Shown here: positions 1 to 8,673 of the stretch, in pieces
Numbering within the stretch: position 1 is the first letter of the stretch
Layout of the letters: every line of letters begins with the position of its first letter
Source: Arthrobacter gengyunqii
GTDB taxonomy: Bacteria > Actinomycetota > Actinomycetes > Actinomycetales > Micrococcaceae
Length of the DNA stretch: 64,000 bases
Reading direction: 5' to 3'
Assembly (NCBI RefSeq): GCF_023022985.1
Contig: NZ_CP095461.1
Coordinates: 2,852,001-2,916,000 of the forward strand
The notes under the pieces: model-generated
What the model saw: only the letters and a program-made list of their open reading frames with translations
What the model was told of the DNA's origin: nothing
The model's database searches: none
Made by a program: the position numbers and the translations under genes

Positions 1-468
1 AACGCGGCGGGCATCGTTGGCGGCCTGCGGCGCCACGATGACGTCATAGCTTGTGGCGATGACTTGGCTCGTGGAGGTGAAGTCCCGCCGGCCGCGCTGG
101 AGGGCATAGGCGAGCACCCCGAAGAGCAGCCAGAAAACCGCACCCAGTGCCATCGACGGGATCAGGGAAATATAGCTCTCGCCGCCGGCGAAGAGCATCA
201 GGGCCAGTCCAACGAACAACCCGAACCAGGCACCGGTAGCCATCGAAGACAGTGCAACCCTGGGGTAGGACAACCTGCCGGTCACCCGTTCCACCGACTT
301 CAGTTCGCTGCCGATAATGGAGACCATCTGCACCGGAAACTTGCTGTCTGCCAGATAGTCCACCGCCTTCTGGGCATCCAGGTAGGCGGTGTAGCGGCCC
401 ACCGTTTCGCCCTGGGGCAGGGCGCGGCCTTCATCACGTGGCGGCTTTGAACCGAAAAGGGTAGACAT
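1..468 (-). CDS. General stress protein 17M-like membrane protein (C-terminus off window)
   Basis: Reading leftwards from an ATG at 468 gives MSTLFGSKPPRDEGR and runs off the window edge after 156 codons, so the 3' end is missing. The first half (about residues 22-60) has the GRYTAYLDAQKAVDYLADSKFPV and IIGSELKSVERVTGR pattern of the GSP17M/YflT-type domain. Two hydrophobic segments follow (about 75-95 and 100-120). This is the usual architecture of actinobacterial proteins annotated as general stress proteins; the biochemical role is unknown. It is divergent from the MgtE_N-CBS gene at 630. The identification comes from domain pattern only. Confidence 0.8.
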   Translation of the reverse strand, partial: MSTLFGSKPPRDEGRALPQGETVGRYTAYLDAQKAVDYLADSKFPVQMVSIIGSELKSVERVTGRLSYPRVALSSMATGAWFGLFVGLALMLFAGGESYISLIPSMALGAVFWLLFGVLAYALQRGRRDFTSTSQVIATSYDVIVAPQAANDARRV

Positions 469-629
469 CCCTCCATTCTGTCCCACTTACCGCTCCCATG
501 GGGGCCGTATCGCTCGAAGTGAACTTCATCCCGCCGAGGGAAGCCGATCGAGGTCAGTTCCCCCGCCGTCAGGCTCTGCGGCAGTGCCCCGATACGGCGG
601 AAGCGCCGGGCACCCCGTAGCCTAAGAAT

Positions 630-1916
630 GTGAGCAAAAATCCTACCCGTGTCTTCATCGCACGCCTGCTCGGCCTGGACGTTTTCGACCCCCTGGGGGA
701 CCGTTTGGGCCGGCTGCGCGACGCCGTCGTACTGGACCGCGGCCCCGGTCTTCCTCCACAGGCCGTGGGCATTGTGGTGGAGGTGCCGGGCAAGAAGCGC
801 GTCTTTGTGCCGCTGACCCGCATCACGTCCATGGATCCCAGCCAGATTATCTGCACCGGCCTGGTCAACCTGCGCCGGTTTGAACAGCGCGGAGCGGAAA
901 TGCTGGTGGTTGGGGAGCTCTTCGACCGGCGGGTAAAGCTGCGCGACGGCAGCGGCGAAGCCACCATCGAAGATATTGCCATTGAACAGAACCGTGCCGG
1001 TGACTGGTACGTTTCCAACCTCTTCGTCCGCCGCGGAGGTTCGGAATCCCGGCTGCGTCCCCTGCGGCGGCGAGGTGAACAAATGATCGTGGATTGGAAG
1101 GACATCATCCACTGGGACACCTCGGGCCCGCAGGCCGCCACGTCCTTCGTGGCCCAGAACGACGATCTCAAAGCTGCCGACTTTGCCGACGCCCTGCACG
1201 AGATGAGCGGCAAGCGCCGCATTGAAGTGGCCAGCGAACTCCAGGATGAACGTCTCGCGGATGTGCTGCAGGAACTGCCCGACGACGACCAGGTCCAGAT
1301 CCTGCAGTCCCTGGACGTGGAGCGCGCTGCCGACGTGCTGGAAGAGATGGATCCCGACGACGCCGCGGACCTGCTCAACGAACTGCCGGAGGACCAGAAG
1401 GAAGAGCTCCTGCAGCTGATGGAACCCGAGGACGCACGCGATGTCCGGCGGCTGCTGAAGTATGAGGAAGACACCGCCGGTTCGCTGATGACGCCCGTTC
1501 CGGTCATCCTGCCGCCTGAGGCAACGGTCGCCGAAGCGCTCGCCCATGTGCGCCGTGAAGAGCTGACCCCGGCCCTGGCTTCCTCGATTTACGTGTGCCG
1601 GCCTCCGCTGGAGACGCCCACGGGACGGTACCTCGGCGTCGTGCACATCCAGCAGCTGCTGCGCTCGGCTCCTCCGGAGGCGCTGGGGAATATCCTTGAT
1701 ACTGATTTGGAGCCGGTCCGGGACTACGCGAGCATCAGCGAGGTCTCCCGGATGCTCGCCACTTACAACCTCAATTCGCTGCCCGTCGTCAACGACACCG
1801 GCCGCCTGGTGGGGGCAGTGACCGTGGATGACGTCCTGGACCACCTGCTCCCCGATGACTGGCGCGCCTCCGACGATGCCCCGACAAATGCTAAACAGGG
1901 AAGGACCCATGGCTGA
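630..1916 (+). CDS. MgtE N-terminal domain and CBS-pair protein without the transport domain
   Basis: 428 residues from a GTG start. The N-terminal 150 residues look like PRC-barrel-type beta repeats. About residues 170-270 form the helical MgtE intracellular domain, with repeated D.AADVLEEMDPDDAA-type helices. EEDTAGSLMT then opens a CBS pair (about 285-415). No hydrophobic membrane segments follow, so it cannot be an Mg2+ channel by itself. Mycobacteria carry a comparable soluble protein next to the DUF1003 gene and mrp, as here. The stop overlaps the DUF1003 start by 8 bp, which suggests translational coupling. An Mg2+ or nucleotide sensing role is inference. Confidence 0.85.
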   Translation: MSKNPTRVFIARLLGLDVFDPLGDRLGRLRDAVVLDRGPGLPPQAVGIVVEVPGKKRVFVPLTRITSMDPSQIICTGLVNLRRFEQRGAEMLVVGELFDRRVKLRDGSGEATIEDIAIEQNRAGDWYVSNLFVRRGGSESRLRPLRRRGEQMIVDWKDIIHWDTSGPQAATSFVAQNDDLKAADFADALHEMSGKRRIEVASELQDERLADVLQELPDDDQVQILQSLDVERAADVLEEMDPDDAADLLNELPEDQKEELLQLMEPEDARDVRRLLKYEEDTAGSLMTPVPVILPPEATVAEALAHVRREELTPALASSIYVCRPPLETPTGRYLGVVHIQQLLRSAPPEALGNILDTDLEPVRDYASISEVSRMLATYNLNSLPVVNDTGRLVGAVTVDDVLDHLLPDDWRASDDAPTNAKQGRTHG

Positions 1917-2526
1917 AAGAGTAAAGTCCCAGACCAGCGGCCTGGACACGCCCCGGACCGCCCGCACGCGTTGGTTGCCTCGGCTCTCCCCAAACCCGGA
2001 CGCCTTCGGCCACGCCACGGAGAACTTCGCCCGGTTCATGGGAACGCCCACGTTCCTCGTCTACATGACCGTGTTCTGCGCGGTCTGGCTGATCTGGAAT
2101 ACCTGGGGTCCGGAACCGCTGCGCTTTGACGACATTGCGCTGGGTTTCACACTGCTGACCCTCATGCTCTCGCTGCAGGCTTCCTACGCTGCACCCCTTC
2201 TCCTGCTGGCCCAGAACCGGCAGGATGACCGGGACCGCGTCTCGGTTCGCCAGGACCGTGAACGCGCCGAACGCAACCTGATGGACACGGAATACCTGAC
2301 TCGGGAAATTGCCGAGCTGCGGATTGCCCTGCGCGAAGTCGCCACGCGTGACTACGTGCGTTCAGAGCTCCGAAGCCTCCTTGAGGAACTGCTCGAGGCC
2401 AACAACAGCGAAGCATCCGAGGACGCTCCCGCTAAGCGCAACCAGCGCCGTCGTCCTGAGTCTTCGGGATCCTCGGCAGCCACGGAACACATGCCCAAAC
2501 TCAATCCCGGCGGGAGGGAAAACTAG
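1909..2526 (+). CDS. DUF1003 family membrane protein
   Basis: 205 residues from ATG 1909, which overlaps the end of the MgtE_N-CBS gene. An AGGGAAGG stretch lies just upstream. FARFMGTPTFLVYMTVFCAV and LGFTLLTLMLSLQASYAAP are the two typical transmembrane helices of DUF1003. They are followed by the conserved QNRQDDRDR and a charged coiled-coil C-terminal tail (about 115-170). The family function is unknown. The stop is 3 nt before mrp, so the three genes form one operon. Confidence 0.88.
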   Translation: MAERVKSQTSGLDTPRTARTRWLPRLSPNPDAFGHATENFARFMGTPTFLVYMTVFCAVWLIWNTWGPEPLRFDDIALGFTLLTLMLSLQASYAAPLLLLAQNRQDDRDRVSVRQDRERAERNLMDTEYLTREIAELRIALREVATRDYVRSELRSLLEELLEANNSEASEDAPAKRNQRRRPESSGSSAATEHMPKLNPGGREN

Positions 2527-2529
2527 AGC

Positions 2530-3672
2530 GTGGCACCACTGCAACACACAGCCGACCGTGCCTTGGCTGCCCTTGACACGGTCCTGGACCCGGAGCTCCG
2601 GCGCCCCATCACTGAGCTGGGAATGGTCAGCGGGGTGTCCGTGGACGACGACGGCGTCGCCTCCGTGGGCGTCCTGCTCACCATCTCCGGGTGCCCGCTG
2701 CATGAAACCATTACCGCCGACGTCGAACGCGTCCTTGGCGGCGTTGACGGCATCTCGGGTGTGCGCGTGGACCTGGGTGTGATGACCCCTGATCAGCGGG
2801 CAGCGCTCAAGGAAAAACTGCGCGGATCTGCCGGTGCCAAGGACATTCCCTTCAACCGGCCCGGTTCTCTAACCCGTGTCTACGCGGTTGCCAGCGGAAA
2901 GGGCGGCGTGGGAAAGTCCAGCGTCACGGTGAACCTGGCAGCGGCCATGGCTGCCTCCGGTCTGCGGGTGGGGATCGTGGACGCCGATGTGCACGGCTTT
3001 TCCATCCCCGGGCTGCTGGGCATCACCCAGCCGCCCACGCGCGTGGATGAGATGATCCTTCCGCCGGTGGCCTACGGCATCAAGACGATTTCCATTGGCA
3101 TGTTCGTGGCCGGCAACGCTCCGGTGGCCTGGCGCGGCCCCATGCTGCACCGCGCCCTGGAGCAGTTCCTGACGGACGTGTATTTCGGCGACCTCGATGT
3201 CCTCTTCCTGGACCTTCCGCCGGGCACAGGCGACATCGCCATTTCCGTGGCCCAGCTGCTGCCGCAGTCGGAGATTCTGGTGGTGACCACACCCCAGGCA
3301 GCGGCGGCGGATGTCGCGGAACGCGCCGGCTCCGTGGCTTCACAGACAGGTCAAAGTGTTGCCGGCGTCATCGAGAACATGTCCTGGCTGCAGCTGCCCA
3401 CGGGTGAGCGGATGGAGTTGTTTGGCTCGGGCGGCGGAGATATCGTGGCCAAACGCCTCAGTGAAGCACTGGGCAAGGACATTCCGCTGCTGGGGAGCAT
3501 CCCGCTCGACGTTGACCTGCGGACCGGCGGAGACTCCGGTGCACCCGTGGTGCTCTCGGAAGCAGCTCTGGTGGAAGGTTCTGCCGGTGCTGAGCTGCGC
3601 CGCATCGCGGGGTCCCTTGCCAGGCGTCCCCGGGGGCTGTCCGGGCTGAAGCTGGGCGTTAGCCCGCGTTAG
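2530..3672 (+). CDS. mrp: Mrp/ApbC-type P-loop ATPase with N-terminal DUF59 domain
   Basis: 380 residues from a GTG start. Residues 1-85 are a DUF59 (MIP18-like) domain with LDPELRRPITELGMV and the conserved ISGCPL cysteine. The deviant Walker A GKGGVGKSS is at about 123-131, and DLPPGTGD marks the switch region. Mrp proteins carry and insert Fe-S clusters. The C-terminal CxxC of the E. coli protein is absent: the equivalent stretch reads ENMSWLQLPTGERMELFGSG. From memory, mycobacterial Mrp also lacks it. Last gene of the operon, convergent with tatB. Confidence 0.92.
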   Translation: MAPLQHTADRALAALDTVLDPELRRPITELGMVSGVSVDDDGVASVGVLLTISGCPLHETITADVERVLGGVDGISGVRVDLGVMTPDQRAALKEKLRGSAGAKDIPFNRPGSLTRVYAVASGKGGVGKSSVTVNLAAAMAASGLRVGIVDADVHGFSIPGLLGITQPPTRVDEMILPPVAYGIKTISIGMFVAGNAPVAWRGPMLHRALEQFLTDVYFGDLDVLFLDLPPGTGDIAISVAQLLPQSEILVVTTPQAAAADVAERAGSVASQTGQSVAGVIENMSWLQLPTGERMELFGSGGGDIVAKRLSEALGKDIPLLGSIPLDVDLRTGGDSGAPVVLSEAALVEGSAGAELRRIAGSLARRPRGLSGLKLGVSPR

Positions 3673-3696
3673 CCCTGTGCTCCCCAGTTCCGCGTA

Positions 3697-4122
3697 CTAC
3701 GTGGCTTCGGTGTCGAAGGGAGCCCGTTCGCCGTTCTGCAGCCGCATCAGCGGTTTGACGGCGGGCGGTCCGGTGGGTGCGGCTGCGCGTTCGGCGCCGG
3801 GGGCGCTGGTGCCTCCGCGGGGAGCTGCAGGCGCGGGCCGTGCGCTGACCGGCTTGACGGCATCCTCAAAATCATCAATGAGTGCTTCCTTGATGATCCG
3901 GCGCGGGTCGTACTGCCGCGGATCCAGCTTGCGCCAGTCCACCTCGTCGATCTCGGGGCCGACCTCTTCCCGGAGCTGTTCCTTGGCGCCGCTGGCCATC
4001 CGCCGTACTTCACGGACCAGGCGGGCGAGCTGGGAAGCATATTCCGGCAGCCTTTCAGGCCCCAGGACCGCCACGGCAAGGATTGCCAGGACGAGCAGCT
4101 CATAGCCGTTGATTCCGATCAC
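3697..4122 (-). CDS. tatB: Sec-independent translocase component TatB
   Basis: 141 residues. It starts with a single N-terminal hydrophobic helix (YELLVLAILAVAVLGPERLP) containing the GPERLP hinge of TatA/B proteins. An amphipathic helix follows (YASQLARLVREVRRMASG), then a proline/alanine-rich tail. Length and position downstream of the sigE/anti-sigma pair fit TatB, the partner of TatC in folded-protein export. It is transcribed with the anti-sigma gene 73 nt upstream. In Mycobacterium tuberculosis htrA lies between these genes; here it does not. Confidence 0.9.
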   Translation of the reverse strand: MIGINGYELLVLAILAVAVLGPERLPEYASQLARLVREVRRMASGAKEQLREEVGPEIDEVDWRKLDPRQYDPRRIIKEALIDDFEDAVKPVSARPAPAAPRGGTSAPGAERAAAPTGPPAVKPLMRLQNGERAPFDTEAT

Positions 4123-4195
4123 CTGTGAAGACTACCTTTTCTGCCGCATCGCGGGCCAGTTGCGGGACATGGCGGGAGGTTTCCCTGCTGTCGGG

Positions 4196-5125
4196 TCATT
4201 CCTGTTCTCCGGTGCCTGTCATGACGGACAATCCGCGTTTGATCCGGTCCCACACGCCATAGGCGGTATCCCGGGCGTGCAGCACCAGCCGGGATGATTC
4301 GGTGAGGGAAATCTCGCTGACCGCTTCGTCGAGGACGTCCGGTGACGCGGCCAGGGTGTAGGTGACCCGGCTCGATGCGACGACTGCCTGATGAGGACGC
4401 TGCGGATGCATCCAGATTTGAGGGCGGCCCGGGCTCTGTTCCTGCAGGACGAAGCCTTCCTCGGTCACCGGCTTCCCACTGACACCGTCTACGACAGTCT
4501 CTTCGGACCAGGAACCCGGGTGGGTCTCATAAACGGTGACACTGTTTCCGTTGCCTTCCAGCGTCATGATGACTGCAGGATGCCCGTCAACCAGGCCAGC
4601 CCGTGCTCCCGCCACGGACAATCCTGCCGCAGCCAGTTCCGGGCAGGCCCATCCGCGGGAACGCAGTTCTGCCAGCTGTTCCGGGGCCAGCTCATCATCC
4701 GGGGTTCCTCCGGTGACCTCGCTCCATACGGCCGCCAGGCCCGGCGTTGCCTGCTGCAGGGCAGGCGGCTGCGCCCAGCCTCCCAGCAGATATGCGGTGG
4801 ACAGAACCAGGCCTACGGCGGCGGCAACGACACCGGTGGCGGTCACGAGCCGGTGGCGGCCGCCACCCGAGGGAACCGGCTGCTGGGCATAACCGTCAGG
4901 CGCCGTGTCGCCAGCCATCTGCGCGGTGCGTTCGATCCGTTCGCGCAGCAGAGGGCTGGGCTCGGGAACTTCCAGTGAGCGCAGGCGTGCCCGCAGGCGC
5001 CGTTCGCGGGCAGCTTCGGAACGACAGGCGGCGCATCGGGAAAGGTGTGCCTGGAGTGCAGCAGCACGGGCCGGGTTGGCCTGGCCGTCCAGGTACTCCT
5101 GCAGGAGTCGTTTGGGATGTCGCAT
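4196..5125 (-). CDS. Zinc-binding anti-sigma factor of SigE (RseA-like)
   Basis: 309 residues from ATG 5125. The N-terminus carries the ZAS motif HLSRCAAC (His27, Cys31, Cys34), which coordinates zinc and binds the cognate ECF sigma factor. A probable transmembrane helix lies at about residues 94-117 (TATGVVAAAVGLVLSTAYLL). The extracytoplasmic domain has a MucB/RseB-like look (YETHPGSWSEETVV). The gene follows sigE by 4 nt, the standard sigma/anti-sigma arrangement. Membrane attachment suggests control by envelope signals, unlike the soluble mycobacterial RseA. Confidence 0.85.
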   Translation of the reverse strand: MRHPKRLLQEYLDGQANPARAAALQAHLSRCAACRSEAARERRLRARLRSLEVPEPSPLLRERIERTAQMAGDTAPDGYAQQPVPSGGGRHRLVTATGVVAAAVGLVLSTAYLLGGWAQPPALQQATPGLAAVWSEVTGGTPDDELAPEQLAELRSRGWACPELAAAGLSVAGARAGLVDGHPAVIMTLEGNGNSVTVYETHPGSWSEETVVDGVSGKPVTEEGFVLQEQSPGRPQIWMHPQRPHQAVVASSRVTYTLAASPDVLDEAVSEISLTESSRLVLHARDTAYGVWDRIKRGLSVMTGTGEQE

Positions 5126-5129
5126 GGAG

Positions 5130-5735
5130 TCAGTTGGCGCCCGCCACGCGTGGAAGCTTGAGCCGGGGACCGGTTTGGGTACGGACTTGGGGATCGCGGT
5201 GGGCCAGTTTCTCTTTCAGCATGGTCCGGCCGCGGTGAATACGCGAACGGACAGTGCCAAGCTTGACTCCCAGTGCACGGGCAACCTCGTCATACGACAG
5301 GCCTTCGAGATCGCAGAGAACCACGGCCGCTCGGAAGTCAGGAGGAAGTTCGTCCAGCGCTCGGGCGATGTCCACGTCGAGGTTGTTGAACTCGAAGCTG
5401 CGTTCCGGTCCCGGCCCGTTGCTGGGCAGCCGGCTTTCCGCTTCTTCGGTCATGCCGTCAAACCTGATCCGGCTCTTCCTCCGTGCCTGGTCGAGGAAAA
5501 GATTGGTAGTAATGCGGTGCAGCCACCCGTCCAGGGTTCCGGGCTGGAAGTTCTCCAGGGAGCGGAAGACACGGACAAACACCTCTTGGGTGAGGTCTTC
5601 GGCGTCGTGCCGGTTTCCGGTCAGGCGGTACGCCAGCCGATATACTTTGGCTGAGTGTGCCTGCACTACTTCTTCCCAGGTGGGTCGCACCCACTCGGAG
5701 GCAGCCGGTCCGCCGGCTGCTGAGGTCGTGGACAA
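5130..5735 (-). CDS. sigE: ECF RNA polymerase sigma factor, SigE type
   Basis: 201 residues. Region 2 is clear ([20 protein letters not shown], then [15 protein letters not shown]), as is region 4 ([20 protein letters not shown], then [21 protein letters not shown]). The chosen start is TTG at 5735 because a perfect AAGGAGGG lies 5 nt upstream and no good ATG exists nearby. Gene order (O-methyltransferase divergent upstream, anti-sigma and tatB downstream) matches mycobacterial sigE. In mycobacteria SigE answers surface stress; the same role here is inferred from synteny. Confidence 0.92.
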   Translation of the reverse strand: MSTTSAAGGPAASEWVRPTWEEVVQAHSAKVYRLAYRLTGNRHDAEDLTQEVFVRVFRSLENFQPGTLDGWLHRITTNLFLDQARRKSRIRFDGMTEEAESRLPSNGPGPERSFEFNNLDVDIARALDELPPDFRAAVVLCDLEGLSYDEVARALGVKLGTVRSRIHRGRTMLKEKLAHRDPQVRTQTGPRLKLPRVAGAN

Positions 5736-5740
5736 AGCCG

Positions 5741-5748
5741 CCCTCCTT
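5741..5748 (-). promoter_or_regulatory. Strong ribosome binding site that decides the TTG start of sigE
   Basis: On the minus strand the octamer AAGGAGGG lies 5 nt before TTG 5735. This fixes the rare start codon. The alternative GTG 16 codons further in has no such site. Confidence 0.7.
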
Positions 5749-5979
5749 CCCGTGAAGTCATGTCATTGCGCCTGTGGCGAAACGACTCCCCTTGCTGGTG
5801 TCCTGCATAATTATGTTGACCCATCAATCTGGGAGTTCTCTGTTAGCACTCTTGGCACGCACATGGAAGTACCGCTGCACTGCTGCCGCCGGCGTGCTTC
5901 CCATCCAAGGCCAAGGGTGAAGACGGTGGGCCTTAAGCTTGACTGAGCATGGTCCCCCCTTCCAACGAAAGTGATTCGA

Positions 5980-6615
5980 ATGAGCGCCGACAAGCAGACC
6001 AGCTGGTCCTACACGGAGGGCCTTCCCTTCGAGGACGAAGTCCTGCTGCGCGCCCGGGAGCGCTCCTACGAGCTGGGAGTCTCACCGATATCCACTGGCG
6101 TGGGAGCGGCCTTGACCGTCCTGGCAGCGGCGTCCAAGGCCCAGACTGTGGTGGAAGTAGGCACCGGTGCCGGTGTCTCCGGCGTATGCCTGCTGCGAGG
6201 GCTGGGCCGCCAGTCGGTTTTGACGACCATCGATTCCGACGTCGATCATCTCCGGGCAGCGCGTGAGGCCTACCGCGAGGCCGGAGTGGCCGGCAATCGA
6301 ACCCGCACCATCTCAGGCCGTGCCGCTGAAGTGCTTCCCCGGCTCACCGACGGAGCCTACGACATGGTCTTTATCGACGCCGACAAGCCTTCTTTTCCGC
6401 TCTACGTGGCGCAGGCTGTACGGCTGCTCAAGCGCGGCGGACTGTTGATAGTCAACGATGCCCTGGACCACGGCAAAGTCTCCGATCCGGCTATCCGTGA
6501 AGAGACCACCAACACCATGCGAAAAGTGGGCAAGGTGATCCGGGACAATGACGCTCTTGTGTCGTCGTTGCTGCCCACCGGCGACGGTCTTCTGCTGGCT
6601 GTGAAGACAAACTAG
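5980..6615 (+). CDS. SAM-dependent O-methyltransferase (class I, CCoAOMT-like)
   Basis: About 211 residues from ATG 5980; a GTG at 5971 in the same frame is an alternative. VVEVGTGAGVSGVCLLRGLG is the SAM-binding motif I. TTIDSDVDHLRAAREAYREAG and AYDMVFIDADKPSFPLYV match the O-methyltransferase 3 family. The gene is divergent from sigE, as Rv1220c is in M. tuberculosis. Its substrate is unknown. The 240-nt gap to sigE must hold promoters for both directions, but no clear -35/-10 pair stood out. Confidence 0.85.
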   Translation: MSADKQTSWSYTEGLPFEDEVLLRARERSYELGVSPISTGVGAALTVLAAASKAQTVVEVGTGAGVSGVCLLRGLGRQSVLTTIDSDVDHLRAAREAYREAGVAGNRTRTISGRAAEVLPRLTDGAYDMVFIDADKPSFPLYVAQAVRLLKRGGLLIVNDALDHGKVSDPAIREETTNTMRKVGKVIRDNDALVSSLLPTGDGLLLAVKTN

Positions 6616-6675
6616 CAAGCAGCCGGAACACAGACGGAGGCGCCCGCCCGTCTCTCAGTTGACCCCGTCCTGCAG

Positions 6676-8373
6676 TTAGCTGGGCCGCCGGAGGTTGGAC
6701 GCGTCCCGCAGAAAGCTGATGAGCAGGCGAGTTCCAAAGCCGGTGGCGCCCTTGGCGATTTCATGTTTGTCCGCACGGGCGCTCATGGGGCCGGCGATGT
6801 CCAGATGCACCCAGGGAACGCCGTCGACGAACTTCTCCAGGAACAGCGCGGCCACAATAGCCCCGGCGCCGAACTTGAGGGCCGGCGGTGCCACATGCGC
6901 CACGTCGGCCGTCTCCGAGGCGAGAGCGTAGTCGTAGTCATGCACCAGGGGCAGCGGCCAGATCCGGTCCCCGGATGTGTCTCCCGCTTTCTCCAGCGCC
7001 TCCAGCAGGTATGGAGTGTTGGAGAAGACCGCCCCGTACTGCTGGCCCAATCCCAGAGCCGCAGCTCCAGTCAGGGTGGCAATGTCCACCAGAACATCCG
7101 GAGCAAGCCCTGCCGCAGCATAAGCCAGCGCGTCGGCGAGGACCATCCTGCCCTCGGCATCCGTGTTGCCGATCTCCACGGTGGTGCCGTTGTACGTGGT
7201 GACGACGTCACCGGGCCGGTAGGCCGAAGCGCCAATGGCATTCTCGGCCAGCGCCAGAATGCCGGTGACGCGGTGCGGCAGCTCCAGCTCGGCAGCAGCC
7301 TCGACCGCCGCCAGGACCACGGCGGCACCGGCCATGTCCATCTTCATGCTCATCATGGCCTCGCGGGGCTTCAGCGAGATGCCGCCGGAGTCGAAGGTTA
7401 TTCCCTTACCCACCAGAACCACGTGTTCCGCAGTCTTGGCAGAAGGCTGATAGGAAACCTGCACCAGCCGCGGCGGATTGGCGGCTCCGGATCCAACAGC
7501 CGTCAGGCCGCCGAATCCCTGCCGGAGCAGTTCGGCCTCGTCCAGCACGGTGATTTCCAGGCCCGCACGCTCCGCGACGGCGCGGCTGCGATCAGCCATC
7601 CATTCGGGGGTTGCGACGTCGGGGGGAAGGTTGGTGAGGTCCCGGGCCAGCCACACGGCCCTGGCGGTAATCTGTGCCAGGCGAAGGGCGTCGGAATCCA
7701 GCCCGGTGACTTCCATGGCACCGGCCATGGCCGGGCCTGCAGGGGTTTTCCCCTGCCGGGGAGCAGTGTATCCACCCAGCAGGAAGCCTTCAACAAATGC
7801 CTGCTGGGCAGCTGGGTCCAGTCCGTCGACCACCGCTGCACGAATAAGGTGCGCCCCCTTGGTGGCCCGCGCCAAGGCCGCCCCTGCGCGGCGCAGGCTC
7901 TGGACGGACTCATCGCCCACACCCACAAAAATCAGTTTTGCCGGCAGCTCGCCGGTTTTGCTCGACGGCGGCTCCACCAGCAGCGTTTCACCGGCCTTGC
8001 CGGTAACGCCTGCCGTGGCGGCGCGGGCCGCCACATCCACGCCGTACCAAAGGGCAGTTTCCACAGCGCCCCGCCGGGGCTGCGGCGTGGGATGCAGCGC
8101 TTCGTCGGTATCCTCCCTGGACGAGGTTTCCGGAGCCGCCGCGATGGCGACTGCCAGGACATCGACCCCTTCCTCAGGTGCCGGCTGCAGCCCGGTGCCG
8201 GCGGTGGGGGCGCCGGTCCGTGCCTTCAGCTGCTCCGCTGCGGACACTGCCGTCATGGCTGTGCCCGGCATTTTCGGCCCTGGAGCCGCCCCGGTTGAGG
8301 GGGTGGCCCGGGAGGATCCTCTGGGGAGTCGCTGCATGGTTTCGCTTCCTAGCTCGTGGCGCCCAGCAGGCAA
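6676..8373 (-). CDS. pepA: Leucyl aminopeptidase, M17 family
   Basis: 565 residues as drawn. An in-frame ATG 12 codons later, or the MPGTAMTAV region, could be the real start, since M17 enzymes are usually about 500 residues. The C-terminal catalytic domain is intact: VGKGITFDSGGISLK (about 321-335), DMAGAA, and the signature NTDAEGRMVLADAL (about 403), which supply the Lys, Asp and Glu ligands for two metal ions. The N-terminal macro-like domain is divergent, as usual. The enzyme releases N-terminal residues from peptides in the cytoplasm. Confidence 0.92.
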   Translation of the reverse strand: MPAGRHELGSETMQRLPRGSSRATPSTGAAPGPKMPGTAMTAVSAAEQLKARTGAPTAGTGLQPAPEEGVDVLAVAIAAAPETSSREDTDEALHPTPQPRRGAVETALWYGVDVAARAATAGVTGKAGETLLVEPPSSKTGELPAKLIFVGVGDESVQSLRRAGAALARATKGAHLIRAAVVDGLDPAAQQAFVEGFLLGGYTAPRQGKTPAGPAMAGAMEVTGLDSDALRLAQITARAVWLARDLTNLPPDVATPEWMADRSRAVAERAGLEITVLDEAELLRQGFGGLTAVGSGAANPPRLVQVSYQPSAKTAEHVVLVGKGITFDSGGISLKPREAMMSMKMDMAGAAVVLAAVEAAAELELPHRVTGILALAENAIGASAYRPGDVVTTYNGTTVEIGNTDAEGRMVLADALAYAAAGLAPDVLVDIATLTGAAALGLGQQYGAVFSNTPYLLEALEKAGDTSGDRIWPLPLVHDYDYALASETADVAHVAPPALKFGAGAIVAALFLEKFVDGVPWVHLDIAGPMSARADKHEIAKGATGFGTRLLISFLRDASNLRRPS

Positions 8374-8516
8374 TCCTTGAGCTTGCCCGCTTCCTCGGCG
8401 TTCAGCTCAACAACGAGCCGGCCGCCGCCGTCGATCGGCACCCGCAGAATGAGGCTTCGCCCCTCCTTGGTGATTTCCATTGGTCCGTCACCTGTACGCG
8501 GTTTCATCGCTGCCAT
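8349..8516 (-). CDS. DUF3117 small conserved protein
   Basis: 55 residues, starting MAAMKPRTGDGPMEITKEGR and ending KLKDCLLGATS. Both ends are hallmarks of the DUF3117 family found across Actinobacteria. It ends just before the pepA start region, so the two are probably cotranscribed. Function unknown. An SD-like GGGGAACTGG precedes the ATG. Confidence 0.88.
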   Translation of the reverse strand: MAAMKPRTGDGPMEITKEGRSLILRVPIDGGGRLVVELNAEEAGKLKDCLLGATS

Positions 8517-8673
8517 GTTCCAGTTCCCCTTTCACAGTGCGCTGGGAGCTGTGCCCCCAGTCACACATGTAACCTCTGTCGCACGGCCTCAAACCTGCTC
8601 CGGCGGCAATTGCCCTTCATTATTCCGCACAAACCCGGCGCAAACGAAATTTCTTGTGTTCCGCGCCACAAAA

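Noticed and set aside
300..2051. A 583-codon minus-strand frame opposite the MgtE_N-CBS gene
   Set aside because: It overlaps two well-supported genes (the stress protein on the same strand and MgtE_N-CBS on the other) and shows no domain pattern.
6763..8298. A 511-codon plus-strand frame opposite pepA
   Set aside because: pepA has the full M17 signature. The antisense translation has low-complexity Gly/Arg/His composition.
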